Assembly: GCF_000336715.1 (NCBI RefSeq)
Contig: NZ_AOMF01000163.1
Coordinates: 95,770-159,769, forward strand
Direction of reading: 5' to 3'
Origin: Halococcus thailandensis JCM 13552
GTDB taxonomy: Archaea > Halobacteriota > Halobacteria > Halobacteriales > Halococcaceae
DNA: 64,000 nt
The stretch's first letter is position 1, and every line of letters begins with the position of its first letter. Positions 35,537-45,632 of this stretch are shown piece after piece. A program made the translations under genes and the position numbers. Below the pieces are notes generated by a model that saw only the letters and a list, made by a program, of their open reading frames with translations, did not search any database and was not told the origin of the DNA.

Positions 35537-37005
35537 CCGACGTGCTCGCCCAGCGCGTGCAGGCCTCGCCCGACGCGACCGCGCTCCTCGGGATTGGGGG
35601 AGTGGAGTGGACGTATTGCGATCTCGACGAGCGCGTCGAGCAGGTCGCCGGCCGACTCGCGGCACTCGGGGTCGCTGGCGAGCATCTCGGCTGCCTGCTC
35701 GAAACACGGCCCGCGACCGTCGTCCTCGTCCACGCGGCCGCGCGCCTCGGCTGCGTGCTCGTCCCACTGAACACGCGTCTCACGCCCGCCGAGCTCGACA
35801 GACAGGTCGAGCGCGCGGAGCTCGCGGCGCTCGTCTGCGGGGCGGACACCGCCGACACCGCCGTCGAGCTCTCGGTGGACGTTCCGACCGCTTCCGTCGA
35901 CGACACGGAGCACGCGGACGTCACCGCTCTCGATAGCGTTTCGCCCGCGGAGTTCGCGCCTGCCACGCGCGAGGTCGACGAGCCGGCGGTCATGCTCGCC
36001 ACGTCGGGGACGACCGGTGAGCCGAAACTCGTCGTGCTCACGACCGAAAATCTCCGCGCGAGCGCCGTCGCCTCGGCGTTTCGGCTCGGCGTCACGCCCG
36101 ACGACCGCTGGCTCGACCCGCTCGCGGTCTACCACATGGGCGGGCTCGCGCCGATCGTTCGCTCCGCGCTCTACGGCACGACCGTCGTCGTTCCGGGCGA
36201 ATTCGATGCCGAGACGACGCTCGACGCACTCGAACGGTTCGACTGCACCGGGATCTCGCTCGTGCCGACGATGCTCCGCCGGCTGCTCGACGCGGGGTCG
36301 CTCGCCGACTCGCTCCGGTTCGTCCTCCTGGGCGGTGCGCCTGCCTCGGAAGAACTCGTCGAGCGCTGCGAGAAACGGGATGTTCCCGTCCATCCCACAT
36401 ACGGCATGACCGAGACGGCCTCGCAGGTCGCCACCGCCCGTCCCGGAGAGGCGTTCGCCTACACCGGCACGGTCGGTCGCCCACTCCTGGGCACCGATCT
36501 CTCGGTTCTCGACGGCGACGGGAGACCCGTCGACATCGGCGAGACGGGCGAACTCGTCGTGTCCGGCCCGACGGTGTTCGCGGGCTACTACAACGACCCC
36601 GACGCGACGGCGCGGGCGTTCTCGGACCGGGGTTTTCACACCGGTGACGTCGGCCATCACGATGCGGGCGGGCGGCTCTGGGTGACCGGTCGGCGCGACG
36701 AGATGATCTCGACGGGCGGGGAGCTCGTCGCTCCTAGCGAGATCGCCCGCGTGCTCCGATCCCATCCGGCCATCGACGACGCCGGCGTCGTCGGCCTTCC
36801 CGATCCCGACTGGGGCGAACGCGTCGGCGCGCTCGTCGTCGGTGACGTCGCTGACGACGAGGCGATTCGAAATTACTGCCGCGAGCGCCTCGCCGGCTTC
36901 AAACTCCCGCGGACGATCGCGTTCGCCGACGAACTTCCCCGCACCGCCTCGGGCACCGTCGAGCGTGCGGCCGTCCGGGAGCGCCTGCTGGACAACGGCG
37001 ACTGA
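35533..37005 (+). CDS. menE: o-Succinylbenzoate-CoA ligase
   Basis: The 490-residue acyl-CoA synthetase (ANL superfamily) activates o-succinylbenzoate with ATP and CoA. The P-loop motif ATSGTTGEPKLVVLTT lies near residue 156. THPTYGMTE-like HPTYGMTETAS, GYYNDPDATARAF and the hinge/core WVTGRRDEMISTGGE follow in order, and the C-terminal catalytic Lys lies near the GTVERAAVRE end. ATGA overlap with menC at 35533-35536. The end is convergent with gltB, 18 bp away. Confidence 0.9.
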   Translation: MTDVLAQRVQASPDATALLGIGGVEWTYCDLDERVEQVAGRLAALGVAGEHLGCLLETRPATVVLVHAAARLGCVLVPLNTRLTPAELDRQVERAELAALVCGADTADTAVELSVDVPTASVDDTEHADVTALDSVSPAEFAPATREVDEPAVMLATSGTTGEPKLVVLTTENLRASAVASAFRLGVTPDDRWLDPLAVYHMGGLAPIVRSALYGTTVVVPGEFDAETTLDALERFDCTGISLVPTMLRRLLDAGSLADSLRFVLLGGAPASEELVERCEKRDVPVHPTYGMTETASQVATARPGEAFAYTGTVGRPLLGTDLSVLDGDGRPVDIGETGELVVSGPTVFAGYYNDPDATARAFSDRGFHTGDVGHHDAGGRLWVTGRRDEMISTGGELVAPSEIARVLRSHPAIDDAGVVGLPDPDWGERVGALVVGDVADDEAIRNYCRERLAGFKLPRTIAFADELPRTASGTVERAAVRERLLDNGD

Positions 37006-37023
37006 TCGGATCGGTCGTGGCTC

Positions 37024-40000
37024 TCAGTCAGCGCCACCCTCCGCGACCGGCTGACCGTCGGTGTCGGGCGCTGCCGCAGTCGGTGGCCGTGTCCGCACGT
37101 CCGCACCCTCGCGCTCGTCGATGACGTCGGCGTAGGCCTCGGGCATCACCTTCACGAAATTCGCCAGCTCCTCGTCCCAGTCATCGAGAACGGACTGCCC
37201 TCGGTCGGAATCGGTGTAGGTGACGTGGTTTTCGACCAGTCGACGGAGCATCCGCTCGTCCTTCTCGTCGAGTTCGGCGGTCGTCCGCACCATGCCGTGG
37301 TTGACGCGCGATTCGAACTCGCCCTCTCTGTCGAGCACGTACGCGACGCCGCCGCTCATGCCGGCCGCGAAGTTCTTGCCCGTCTCGCCGAGCACCGCGA
37401 TCGCTCCCCCGGTCATGTACTCGCAGCCGTGGTCGCCGATCGATTCGACGACACCTTTGATCCCGGAGTTGCGCACCGCGAACCGCTCGCCGGCCTTTCC
37501 GTTGACGTAGATCTCGCCCTCGGTCGCGCCGTAGAGGGCGACGTTCCCGATCAAACTGTTCGCCTCGGGTTCGTAGGGCGCGGTCGGCGGCGTGTTCACG
37601 ACGAGTTTCCCACCGGAGAGTCCCTTGCCGACGTAGTCGTTGGCGGTCCCGGTCAGATGCATCGTCACGCCCGCGGCGAGAAAGGCCCCGAAGCTCTGGC
37701 CGGCCGTCCCGTCGAAGTCCACGGTTATGGAATCCTCGGCGAGACCGTCGCCGCCGTGCTCGCGGGAGATGTGATTGGAGAGCAGCGCGCCGACCGCACG
37801 ATCGGCGTTCGAGATGTTCCTGCTGAGCGAGACCGGTTTTCCGTCCTGGATCGCTGCCTCGGCGTCGGCGATCAGCTCGTGATCCAGCTGCTCGTCGATC
37901 TCGTGGGTCTGTTCTCGTACCTTCGTGCGCTCGGTACCCGGCTCGCCGTCGCTGCGCGGCTCGGCGAGCATCGACGAGAGATCGAGTTTCCTGGCCTTCT
38001 CGTTGTCGACGTCCTCGCGCTGAGCGAGGAACTCGGGTCGGCCGATCATCTCCTCGACTGTCGCGAAGCCGAGCTCGGCCATGATCTCGCGGAGCTCCTG
38101 GGCGATGAACGTCATGTAGTTGATGACGTGCTCGGGCTCGCCGGGGAATCGCTCCCTGAGCTCCTCGCGCTGGGTGGCGACGCCGACCGGACAGGTGTTC
38201 TCGTGACACTGGCGGGCCATCACACAGCCCGAGGTGACGAGGGAAGCAGTTCCGAACACGTACTCCTCGGCTCCCAGAAGCGCCGCGACAGCCACGTCAC
38301 GACCCGTCTTCATCCCGCCGTCGGCCGAGACCCGGATGCGCGAGCGGAGTCGGGTCTCGCGGAGCAGCTGGTTCGCCTCGGCCAGTCCGAGTTCCCAGGG
38401 GAGCCCGGCGTTCTTGATCGAGGTGCGCGGGCTCGCGCCCGTGCCCCCGGAGTGGCCCGAGATGTGGACGACGTCGGCGTTGGCCTTCGCCACACCCGCC
38501 GCGATCGTGCCGATCCCCGCCTCCGAGACGAGCTTCACGTTGATGTCCGCCTCGGGGTTCGCCGCCTTCAGATCGTGGATCAGCTGCTTCAGATCCTCGA
38601 TCGAGTAGATGTCGTGCAGCGGCGGCGGCGAGATGAGACCGACGCCCGGCGTCGCGTATCTGACGTGGGCGATCATCTCGTTGACCTTCTTGCCGGGGAG
38701 ATGGCCGCCCTCGCCGGGTTTGGAGCCCTGGGCCATCTTGATCTGTATCTCGTCCGCCGACGTGAGATACTCCGAAGTGACGCCGAACCGGCCCGACGCC
38801 ACCTGCTTGACCGGGCACTCTTTCTCAGTATCGAACCGCGCTGGCGGCTCGCCACCCTCACCGGTGTTCGATTTCGCGCCCAGTCTGTTCATCGCGACCG
38901 CGTTCGTCTCGTGCATCTCCGGCGAGAGGCTGCCGAGGCTCATCGCCGCCGTCGAGAACCGCTCGACGATCTCGTGGATCGGTTCGACGTCTTCTACCGG
39001 AATCGGTTCGCGCTCGCTGTCGAACTCGAGCAGGCCGCGCAGCGTCTGGAGTTGCTCGTTCTGCTCGTTCATCAGGCGGGCGAACTCCTCGTACTGCTCG
39101 TAATCACCCTGTCTGACGGCCTGCTGGAGCGTGCCGACGGTTTGCGGGTTCCACTCGTGGAAGATCCCGTCCGAGCGGTGTTCGTACTCGCCCTGCCGTT
39201 CGATATCGGGCTCGTTGCCGAACGCGAGCGCGTGGCGATCTTCGAGGTCCGACTCGATCTCCGCGAGGCCGATCCCCTCCGTGCGGGCGGTCGTCCCCTC
39301 GAAGTAGTCGGCGACGAACTCGGAGTCCAGTCCGACTGCCTCGAAGATCTGGGCTCCCTGATAGCTCTGGACCGTCGAAATGCCCATCTTCGACATGGTC
39401 TTCAAGAGCCCGTCTTCGAGCGCTCCCCGGTAGGCCGCGACGGCCGCATCGCGATCGGCACCGTCCGCGCCGCGCGTGAGATCCGCGATCGTCCGGTAGG
39501 CGAGATAGGGGTTGACCGCCCCCGCACCGTAGCCGATCAGTGCCGCGACGTGGTGCACGGTACGAGGGTCGGCCGATTCGACGACGAGCCCGACGCGGTT
39601 GCGACGGCCGTTGCGCACGAGGTGATGGTGGACGGCACCGGTCGCCAGCAGCGACGGGATCGGCACCCGCTCGTCGCTCGCCGTTCGATCGGAGAGCACT
39701 AGAATATCGCTCTCGTCGGCGGCCGCGGTCGCCTCGCGCCGCACGCGCTCGACGGCCGATTCGAGGTCACCGTCGACGTCGTAGGTGATGTCGACGATCC
39801 GACTCTTCATTCCGTTCGCTGCCTCGTCGCCCATCCCCCTGATCGCTGCCGTCTCGGTGTTCGAGAGAACGGGCGACTCGGCGACGAGCTGGCGGGCGTG
39901 GGCCGGCGACTCGGCGAGCAGGTTGCGCTGGTTGCCGAGGCGCGTTTCGAGCGACGTCACCAGTTCCTCGCGGATGTAGTCGAGCGGCGGGTTCGTCACC

Positions 40001-41586
40001 TGCGCGAACAGCTGTTTGAAGTAGCTGAACAGCGGGCGGTTGAACTGCGAGAGAACGGAGAGAGGTGTGTCGTCGCCCATCGAGCCGACCGGATCCGTCC
40101 CCGTGGTCGCCATCGGTTCGAGCAGGTTGTCGAGTTCGTCGTGGGTGTAGCCGTAGAGCGCCTGCCGGCTGCGGAGATCGGTGTCGTCCTCGGATTTCGC
40201 GTGTCCCTGACGATCGCCGGCCGCGTCAACGAGTTCATCGAGAATTACCTGCTCCTCGTCGATCCACTCGCCGTAGTTCTCGTCGGTCAGCTCCGCGAAC
40301 ACCTCCTCGTCAGGTAGAACGCGCCCTTCCTCGGGATCGGCGAGGAACAGCTGGCCGGGTTCGAGCCGGCCACGCTCGGCGACGTTCGCCGGGTCGAAAT
40401 CGAGCGCCCCGGTCTCGGAGGCCATCACGAGCCGGTTGTCGGTCGTCACGTCGTAGCGACAGGGCCGGAACCCGTTGCGATCGAGCACCGCGCCGACCCG
40501 TTCGCCGTCCGTCGCCGCCACCAGTGCTGGCCCGTCCCACGGCTCGGAGAGCGAGGCGTGGAAATCGTAGAACGCCCGGCGCTCGTCGCTCATCTCGTGT
40601 TCGTCGCCGCGGAACGCCTCCGGGATCAGCAGCCTGAGCGCGTGTGGGAGCTCGCGGCCCGATTCCATGAGGAGTTCGAGCGCGTTGTCGACGCTCGCGG
40701 TGTCCGACTGCTTCGCATCGGCGATCACCGGCCTGACCGCATCGACGTCGAACTCGTCGGTGTCGATGTCGGTCTCGCGGGCGCGCATCCAGTTGACGTT
40801 GCCCTGAATCGTGTTGATCTCGCCGTTGTGGACGGTTCGCCGGTAGGGATGGGCGAGATGCCACGCGCCGAGCGTGTTGGTCGAAAACCGCGCGTGGACC
40901 ATGACGAACGTCGAGGCGAGCCGCGAGTCCCGGAGGTCGGGGTAGTAGCCGCCGAGCTGATCGCCCTTCAGCAGTCCCTTGTAGACGAGCGTCCGGCGGT
41001 CGAGCGAGCAGACGTAGAACTGCTCGTGGCCCACGGGCTCGCGCCCGGCGACGCGCTGTTCGACCGTCCGACGGCCGACGTAGAGTTGCGTGTCGAACTC
41101 GTCGGTGGCAAGGTCCTCGTCAGGGACGACGATCGCCTGAAAGACTGCGGGTTCGGAGTCGAGCGCCGTTCGACCCAGTTCGGCGTTGTCCGTCGGGACC
41201 GCCCGCCAGTGGGCGACCGAGAGATCGTGTTCGGCGAGTGCGTCGGCGACGAGTTCCTGAAGCGCCTCGCGCGCGGCGTCGTCCTGCGGGAAGAACAGCG
41301 ATCCAACAGCATAGATCTCGGGGAGTTCGATCGGGAGTTCGTCGGCGAAAAAGTCGTGGGGCGTTCGAAGCATGACGCCAGCACCGTCGCCGGTGTCTTC
41401 CTCCGCGCCGGTCGTCCCGCGATGTTCGAGGTTCGCGAGGAGATCGAGCCCGTCGGCGACGACCGAGTGGCCCCCCTCCCCGTCGAGATCCATGACGACC
41501 CCGACGCCGCAGTTCGCGCGCTGCTCGGACGGATCGGCCAGTCCCGTGGCCGCCGACTGCTCTCCAGAGGGGTATGTGTTAACCAT
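37024..41586 (-). CDS. gltB: Glutamate synthase, large subunit (ferredoxin-type)
   Basis: The 1520-residue enzyme makes two glutamates from glutamine and 2-oxoglutarate. Cys26 (ANCGVGVVMD) is the glutaminase nucleophile exposed after removal of a 25-residue propeptide. The central and FMN domains follow (FSTAAMSLGSLSPEMHET; MKTGRDVAVAALLGAEE), with a 3Fe-4S motif GCVMARQCHENTCPVG, and then the C-terminal GXGXG beta-helix domain to near residue 1450. No small NADPH subunit (gltD) lies nearby, so electrons probably come from ferredoxin. TATAAGAG at 41611-41618 supports leaderless ATG 41586; a frame to 41784 is not used. Confidence 0.95.
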   Translation of the reverse strand: MVNTYPSGEQSAATGLADPSEQRANCGVGVVMDLDGEGGHSVVADGLDLLANLEHRGTTGAEEDTGDGAGVMLRTPHDFFADELPIELPEIYAVGSLFFPQDDAAREALQELVADALAEHDLSVAHWRAVPTDNAELGRTALDSEPAVFQAIVVPDEDLATDEFDTQLYVGRRTVEQRVAGREPVGHEQFYVCSLDRRTLVYKGLLKGDQLGGYYPDLRDSRLASTFVMVHARFSTNTLGAWHLAHPYRRTVHNGEINTIQGNVNWMRARETDIDTDEFDVDAVRPVIADAKQSDTASVDNALELLMESGRELPHALRLLIPEAFRGDEHEMSDERRAFYDFHASLSEPWDGPALVAATDGERVGAVLDRNGFRPCRYDVTTDNRLVMASETGALDFDPANVAERGRLEPGQLFLADPEEGRVLPDEEVFAELTDENYGEWIDEEQVILDELVDAAGDRQGHAKSEDDTDLRSRQALYGYTHDELDNLLEPMATTGTDPVGSMGDDTPLSVLSQFNRPLFSYFKQLFAQVTNPPLDYIREELVTSLETRLGNQRNLLAESPAHARQLVAESPVLSNTETAAIRGMGDEAANGMKSRIVDITYDVDGDLESAVERVRREATAAADESDILVLSDRTASDERVPIPSLLATGAVHHHLVRNGRRNRVGLVVESADPRTVHHVAALIGYGAGAVNPYLAYRTIADLTRGADGADRDAAVAAYRGALEDGLLKTMSKMGISTVQSYQGAQIFEAVGLDSEFVADYFEGTTARTEGIGLAEIESDLEDRHALAFGNEPDIERQGEYEHRSDGIFHEWNPQTVGTLQQAVRQGDYEQYEEFARLMNEQNEQLQTLRGLLEFDSEREPIPVEDVEPIHEIVERFSTAAMSLGSLSPEMHETNAVAMNRLGAKSNTGEGGEPPARFDTEKECPVKQVASGRFGVTSEYLTSADEIQIKMAQGSKPGEGGHLPGKKVNEMIAHVRYATPGVGLISPPPLHDIYSIEDLKQLIHDLKAANPEADINVKLVSEAGIGTIAAGVAKANADVVHISGHSGGTGASPRTSIKNAGLPWELGLAEANQLLRETRLRSRIRVSADGGMKTGRDVAVAALLGAEEYVFGTASLVTSGCVMARQCHENTCPVGVATQREELRERFPGEPEHVINYMTFIAQELREIMAELGFATVEEMIGRPEFLAQREDVDNEKARKLDLSSMLAEPRSDGEPGTERTKVREQTHEIDEQLDHELIADAEAAIQDGKPVSLSRNISNADRAVGALLSNHISREHGGDGLAEDSITVDFDGTAGQSFGAFLAAGVTMHLTGTANDYVGKGLSGGKLVVNTPPTAPYEPEANSLIGNVALYGATEGEIYVNGKAGERFAVRNSGIKGVVESIGDHGCEYMTGGAIAVLGETGKNFAAGMSGGVAYVLDREGEFESRVNHGMVRTTAELDEKDERMLRRLVENHVTYTDSDRGQSVLDDWDEELANFVKVMPEAYADVIDEREGADVRTRPPTAAAPDTDGQPVAEGGAD

Positions 41587-41610
41587 CTGCACCCGAGTCT
41601 TCCGGTCGTG

Positions 41611-41618
41611 TATAAGAG
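41611..41618 (-). promoter_or_regulatory. TATA box of gltB
   Basis: The plus-strand sequence TATAAGAG (read as CTCTTATA on the minus strand) is centred 28-29 bp upstream of the gltB ATG (41586), as expected for a leaderless transcript. Confidence 0.65.
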
Positions 41619-41728
41619 GTTGACCCTGAAGGACTAAATGTGTGCTAATACCAAATAAGGGACGGTAGGAATCGTTCCGACGATCGTCAGCGCCGAAAGA
41701 GAGGGAGATGGCGGGATAGTGGAGCTTC

Positions 41729-43186
41729 TCAGTAGGATTTGGCGAAGTAGGCCGTCTCGGTCGCGTCGTCGCCACAGATCGCACACGTATCGTCGATCGG
41801 CCCCTCGTCCTCGTCGAGCGGGACCATCACGATCTCGGCGGCGATCTCGTCCTTGATCTCGGTCTCGCAGCCTTCCTCGCCACACCAGGCGGTCTTGACG
41901 TAGCCACCGTGCTGGCCGATCGTACCGAGCAGTTCGTTGCGGCTCCCGGCCTCGCGGACGTTCTCTTCGAGCTCCTCTTCGGCGGCGGCGTAGAGTTTCG
42001 CGTAGACAGTGTCGAGATGGTCCTCGACCGTGGCGGCGATCTCGTCCCGCCCCTCGACGATCGATTCGCCGTCCGGGCGGTGGACGAGCGTCGCTTCTTC
42101 ATCCTCGACCTCGTGCGGCCCGATCTCGATACGCAGCGGGACGCCGTTGAGCTCCCACTCGTTGAACTTGAAGCCGGGGTTGCGCCCGTCGCGGTCGTCA
42201 AGCTCCACCCGCAAGCCCGCCTCGTCGAGCTCGGCGGCGAGTTCAGCGGCGTAATCGAGCACCTCCTCCTGGGTGTCCTCCTGCCAGATAGGCACGACCA
42301 CGACCTGTTCGGGTGCAATCGCGGGCGGGAGGACGAGCCCCTGATCGTCCGAGTGGGTCATGACCATCCCGCCGAGCGCGCGCCAGGAGAGCCCCCACGA
42401 AGCCGTGTGCGCGACGTGTTCGTTCTCGTCCTCGTCGACGTAGGTCACGTCGAACGCCTCGGCGAACCCGTCGCCCAGGTAGTGACTCGTCGCCGCCTGC
42501 AGGGATTTACCATCGGGCATCAGCGACTGCACGGCGGTCGTCGTGTCGGCCCCCGGGAACTTGTCGTGTTCGGGCTTTCGCCCCTCCAGCACGGGGATCG
42601 CGAGCACCTCCTCGTGGAGGCGGCGGTACTGTTCGAGCCGGAGCATCGTCTCCTCCCACGCGCTCTCGCCGTCGCGGTGGGCGGTATGACCCTCCTGCCA
42701 GAGGAATTCCTTCGTACGGAAGAACGGTTTCGTGTCCGTCGCCTCCCAGCGGACCACCGAACACCACTGGTTGAGGCGCATCGGGAGATCGCGGTGGCTC
42801 CGGATCCACTGGCTCATGAACGGCGTGATGATCGACTCGCTGGTCGGGCGAACCGCGAGGCGCTCGTCGAGTTCGTCGTTGCCCGCCTCCGTCACCCACG
42901 CGACTTCCGGGTCGAACCCCTCGACGATCTCCTTTTCCCGTTCGAGATAGCTCTCGGGGATGAACATCGGGAAGTAGCTGTTCTGGACGCCCGTGTCTTT
43001 GAACCAGCCGTCCAGATGGTCCTGAATCCCTTCCCAGAGGGCGTAGCCACGGGGGCGGGTGACGATGAACCCGCCCATCGGCGCGTAGTCCGCGAGCCCC
43101 GCCTTCTGGACGAGTTCGGCGTACCACTCGCCGGGGCTGTGCTCCTTCGATTCGGTGATCCCGAGGTCCTGCTGTGGGTCGCTCAT
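41729..43186 (-). CDS. proS: Prolyl-tRNA synthetase (archaeal/eukaryotic type)
   Basis: The 485-residue class II synthetase has motif 2-like RPTSESIITPFMSQWIRSHRDLPMRLNQW and the FRTKEFLWQEGHTAH block. The anticodon-binding domain follows (QVVVVPIWQEDTQEEV), and the C-terminus has a Cys-rich zinc site (CGEEGCE and CAICGDDA) and ends in Tyr, as is typical of the archaeal/eukaryal form. GGTTAAACA at 43206-43214 is a TATA for a leaderless ATG at 43186. The N-terminal extension of the longer frame is not conserved. Confidence 0.95.
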   Translation of the reverse strand: MSDPQQDLGITESKEHSPGEWYAELVQKAGLADYAPMGGFIVTRPRGYALWEGIQDHLDGWFKDTGVQNSYFPMFIPESYLEREKEIVEGFDPEVAWVTEAGNDELDERLAVRPTSESIITPFMSQWIRSHRDLPMRLNQWCSVVRWEATDTKPFFRTKEFLWQEGHTAHRDGESAWEETMLRLEQYRRLHEEVLAIPVLEGRKPEHDKFPGADTTTAVQSLMPDGKSLQAATSHYLGDGFAEAFDVTYVDEDENEHVAHTASWGLSWRALGGMVMTHSDDQGLVLPPAIAPEQVVVVPIWQEDTQEEVLDYAAELAAELDEAGLRVELDDRDGRNPGFKFNEWELNGVPLRIEIGPHEVEDEEATLVHRPDGESIVEGRDEIAATVEDHLDTVYAKLYAAAEEELEENVREAGSRNELLGTIGQHGGYVKTAWCGEEGCETEIKDEIAAEIVMVPLDEDEGPIDDTCAICGDDATETAYFAKSY

Positions 43187-43241
43187 AGATACCGATCCGT
43201 CCGCTGGGTTAAACACGGTACGATTCGCACAGGTGTCGGAG

Positions 43242-43721
43242 CTATTCGAGGCGGCGTTTGGTCTCGCGGTGGCGATAGCGGAACATCGGTTCGAAACCGA
43301 TGTCGCCGAAGGGTTCGGCGAGGCGAGCGAGCTCGCCGAACGGGAGGCGGTACTCCACGCGATCGCGAAGGATCGTCCCGCCGGCATCGGCGTAGAAACT
43401 GTGAGTGTGGACCCAGCGCTCGAACGGGCCGTCGTGCATCGTGTCGCGGAACAGTCCTGCCTGTCCGTCGCGCCGCCGCTCGACGATGCGGGAGGTCCAG
43501 CCCTGTCGTGGGCCGACGCCGAACGGGCGCATCGAGAGGTCGATCTCGGACCCCTTCTCCAGAATATCGGGATCGGGTTCGCCGTCCGGGCCGCGCGAGG
43601 CCTCTACCTGGAGGTTCATGAACCGTGGCGTGACCGCGGTCAGCCCGGTGGTCGCCGAGTGGAACTCCCAGACGTCCTCGAAGGGCGCGCGCAGGTACGT
43701 CTCGCGTTCGTAGGTGGCCAT
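43242..43721 (-). CDS. SRPBCC-family protein
   Basis: The 159-residue START/Bet v1-like protein has the pattern of ligand-binding SRPBCC proteins: TYLRAPFEDVWEFHS at the start, a central GPRQGWTSRIVERR strand region and RDRVEYRLPFGELARLAEP near the C-terminus. The ligand is unknown. GCAAAACTCC near 43744-43753 is a TATA for ATG 43721. The gene lies 55 bp upstream of proS, but proS has its own TATA box. Confidence 0.82.
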   Translation of the reverse strand: MATYERETYLRAPFEDVWEFHSATTGLTAVTPRFMNLQVEASRGPDGEPDPDILEKGSEIDLSMRPFGVGPRQGWTSRIVERRRDGQAGLFRDTMHDGPFERWVHTHSFYADAGGTILRDRVEYRLPFGELARLAEPFGDIGFEPMFRYRHRETKRRLE

Positions 43722-43815
43722 AGTCCACCCTCGCCCCGCGCGGGCAAAACTCCCGCGGACGGGCGACGGCGAAAAAAGCGGCACGCATATATCTCGCCGC
43801 TGAGAATCGGCAAGT

Positions 43816-44049
43816 ATGACCCGGACCTGCAGGAACTGCAAGCGCACCTTCGGCAGCGAACTCGAACTCGAACTCCACCGCGACGTCTGTTCGGACGCCC
43901 AGTTGGTCTGTGAGGTATGTGGCGAGCGCTTCGCCGAGCGATACGCGACGACGGACGGCTGGCGATACGACTGTCCGAACGACGACTGCGACGGCACAGG
44001 ACTGAAAGAGGACCTCCGACCCGTCAGCGACGTTCTCGTCGGTCAGTAG
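43816..44049 (+). CDS. Small zinc-finger protein
   Basis: The 77-residue protein has an N-terminal C2H2-like finger CRNCKRTF...LHRDVC (with Cys as the last ligand) and a second C4 site CEVCGERF...CPNDDC. This is a double zinc ribbon/finger that may bind nucleic acid or protein. GCATATATC near 43785-43793 is a TATA for leaderless ATG 43816. Its 3' end overlaps the converging SRPBCC gene by 26 nt. Confidence 0.8.
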   Translation: MTRTCRNCKRTFGSELELELHRDVCSDAQLVCEVCGERFAERYATTDGWRYDCPNDDCDGTGLKEDLRPVSDVLVGQ

Positions 44050-44482
44050 CGTCGCCGGCGAGTCGTTCGATCGCGACCAGCGCCCGCCGACAGACGGGTG
44101 CGTACGCCGCCGCAGGCAGCGGGATCTCGAACGCCGCCCGACAGTTCTCATCCACAGGTTCGACTCGATGGCCAGTCGCCGGAACGCCGGCGACGCGCCA
44201 CGTCCACCGACGATCGGCGCAGCTCCTGACGCGAAACGGAACCCGTAGTCCGCTATCCGGCAGGCCCGAGAACAGCACGCTGGGACCGACGGTCTCGACG
44301 TGGCCACGTGATCCCTCCTGGATGAATCGGTCGGGACAGTCGACGGCCGCGATCGACGGTCCCCACTCGGGCCAGCGCTCGGTATCGGTGAGGATCGACC
44401 AGACGATGTCCGCGGGCGCGTCGATGGGTCGTGAAATCACGAGTCGGCGGCCGTCGGGCGTGTGCTCGATGGACGTGTCCAC
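44024..44482 (-). CDS. SRPBCC/CoxG-like protein
   Basis: The 152-residue START-fold protein has DAPADIVWSILTDTERWPEWGPS near the start, the classic polyketide-cyclase/CoxG opening, and VEPVDENCRAAFEIPL further on. Start is GTG 44482; no ATG is available. It overlaps the zinc-finger gene by 26 nt on the opposite strand. The ligand is unknown. Confidence 0.78.
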   Translation of the reverse strand: MDTSIEHTPDGRRLVISRPIDAPADIVWSILTDTERWPEWGPSIAAVDCPDRFIQEGSRGHVETVGPSVLFSGLPDSGLRVPFRVRSCADRRWTWRVAGVPATGHRVEPVDENCRAAFEIPLPAAAYAPVCRRALVAIERLAGDATDRRERR

Positions 44483-44589
44483 GACACGTCTCCGACCCCG
44501 GGAAGGATATACTGACGGGCAAACGCTGGCGATGAGCGGTATCGACGTCGATTGCTGTGGTTTTTCCCAGCGGCCGCCGATGACATGCT

Positions 44590-45567
44590 ATGGAATACAC
44601 GACCCTCGGTGACACGGGGATGGAAGTCAGTCGGCTCTGTCTCGGCTGCATGAGCTTCGGCAGCTCGGAGTGGCGCGACTGGGTGCTCGAAGAGGAGGAG
44701 AGCCACGAGATCATCGAGCGTGCGATCGACCTCGGCATCAATTTCTTCGACACGGCGAACATGTATTCGCTCGGCGAGTCCGAGCGCGTGCTCGGCAACG
44801 CACTCGCGGGCTACGACCGCGACTGGCCGGTCGTCGCCACGAAGGTCTATCATCCGATGGACGAGGAGAATCCGAACGCCGGCGGACTCTCCCGGAAGGC
44901 CATCGAACAGGAACTCGACAACTCGCTCGACAGGTTGGGGATGGACACGATCGACCTCTATCAGACCCACCGCTGGGACGAGAACACGCCGATCGACGAG
45001 ACGCTCGGCGCGCTCGACGACGCGGTGCGCCGGGGGAAGGCCAGATATATCGGCGGCTCGTCGATGTGGGCCCAGCAGTTCGCCGACGCACTGCACACGA
45101 GCGAAGTGGAGAACCTCGAACGGTTCGTGACGATGCAAAACCACTACAATCTCGTCTATCGCGAGGAAGAGCGCGAGATGCTCCCGCTCACCGACAAGGA
45201 GGGGATCGGCGTCATGCCGTGGAGCCCGCTCGCGCGCGGCTACCTCACCCGACCCCACGAGGAGATCGGCGCGACCGACCGCGGCGCGAGCGAGGAACAC
45301 CTCTACGAGCATCCCTACCGCGCGGGCGGCGGGCGGGAGATCAACGAGCGCGTGCAGGAGCTCGCCGACGAGAAGGGCGTCACGATGGCACAGATCTCGC
45401 TGGCGTGGCTGCTACACAAGGAGTGGGTCGACGCACCGATCGTCGGCACGACGAGCGTCGAACACCTCGAACAGGCCGTCGAGGCACTCGATATATCGCT
45501 CTCCGAGAGCGACCAGAAATATCTCGAAGAGCCCTACGAACCGGTGCCCGTCTCGGGCCACGACTGA
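44590..45567 (+). CDS. Aldo/keto reductase
   Basis: The 325-residue (beta/alpha)8 NADPH oxidoreductase has the catalytic Asp/Tyr in INFFDTANMYSLGESERVLG (about residues 50-69), Lys in VVATKVYHP (about 83) and His in DLYQTHRWD (about 125). The C-terminal WVDAPIVGTTSVEHLEQAVEAL is the cofactor-binding loop typical of the AKR/YajO-type. The substrate, an aldehyde or sugar, cannot be told. GGTTTTTCC near 44559-44567 suits a leaderless start. Confidence 0.9.
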   Translation: MEYTTLGDTGMEVSRLCLGCMSFGSSEWRDWVLEEEESHEIIERAIDLGINFFDTANMYSLGESERVLGNALAGYDRDWPVVATKVYHPMDEENPNAGGLSRKAIEQELDNSLDRLGMDTIDLYQTHRWDENTPIDETLGALDDAVRRGKARYIGGSSMWAQQFADALHTSEVENLERFVTMQNHYNLVYREEEREMLPLTDKEGIGVMPWSPLARGYLTRPHEEIGATDRGASEEHLYEHPYRAGGGREINERVQELADEKGVTMAQISLAWLLHKEWVDAPIVGTTSVEHLEQAVEALDISLSESDQKYLEEPYEPVPVSGHD

Positions 45568-45632
45568 GTCGATCGACCCGTCGTGCGATAGCGTTCCACT
45601 CGCTTTATCCGCGTCTCGACCGTACGACCGCC

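Noticed and set aside
37225..39702. Very long (825-codon) plus-strand open frame opposite gltB
   Set aside because: High-GC codon bias leaves antisense frames open. The minus strand encodes a complete glutamate synthase with all its motifs; the antisense frame has no recognisable domain.
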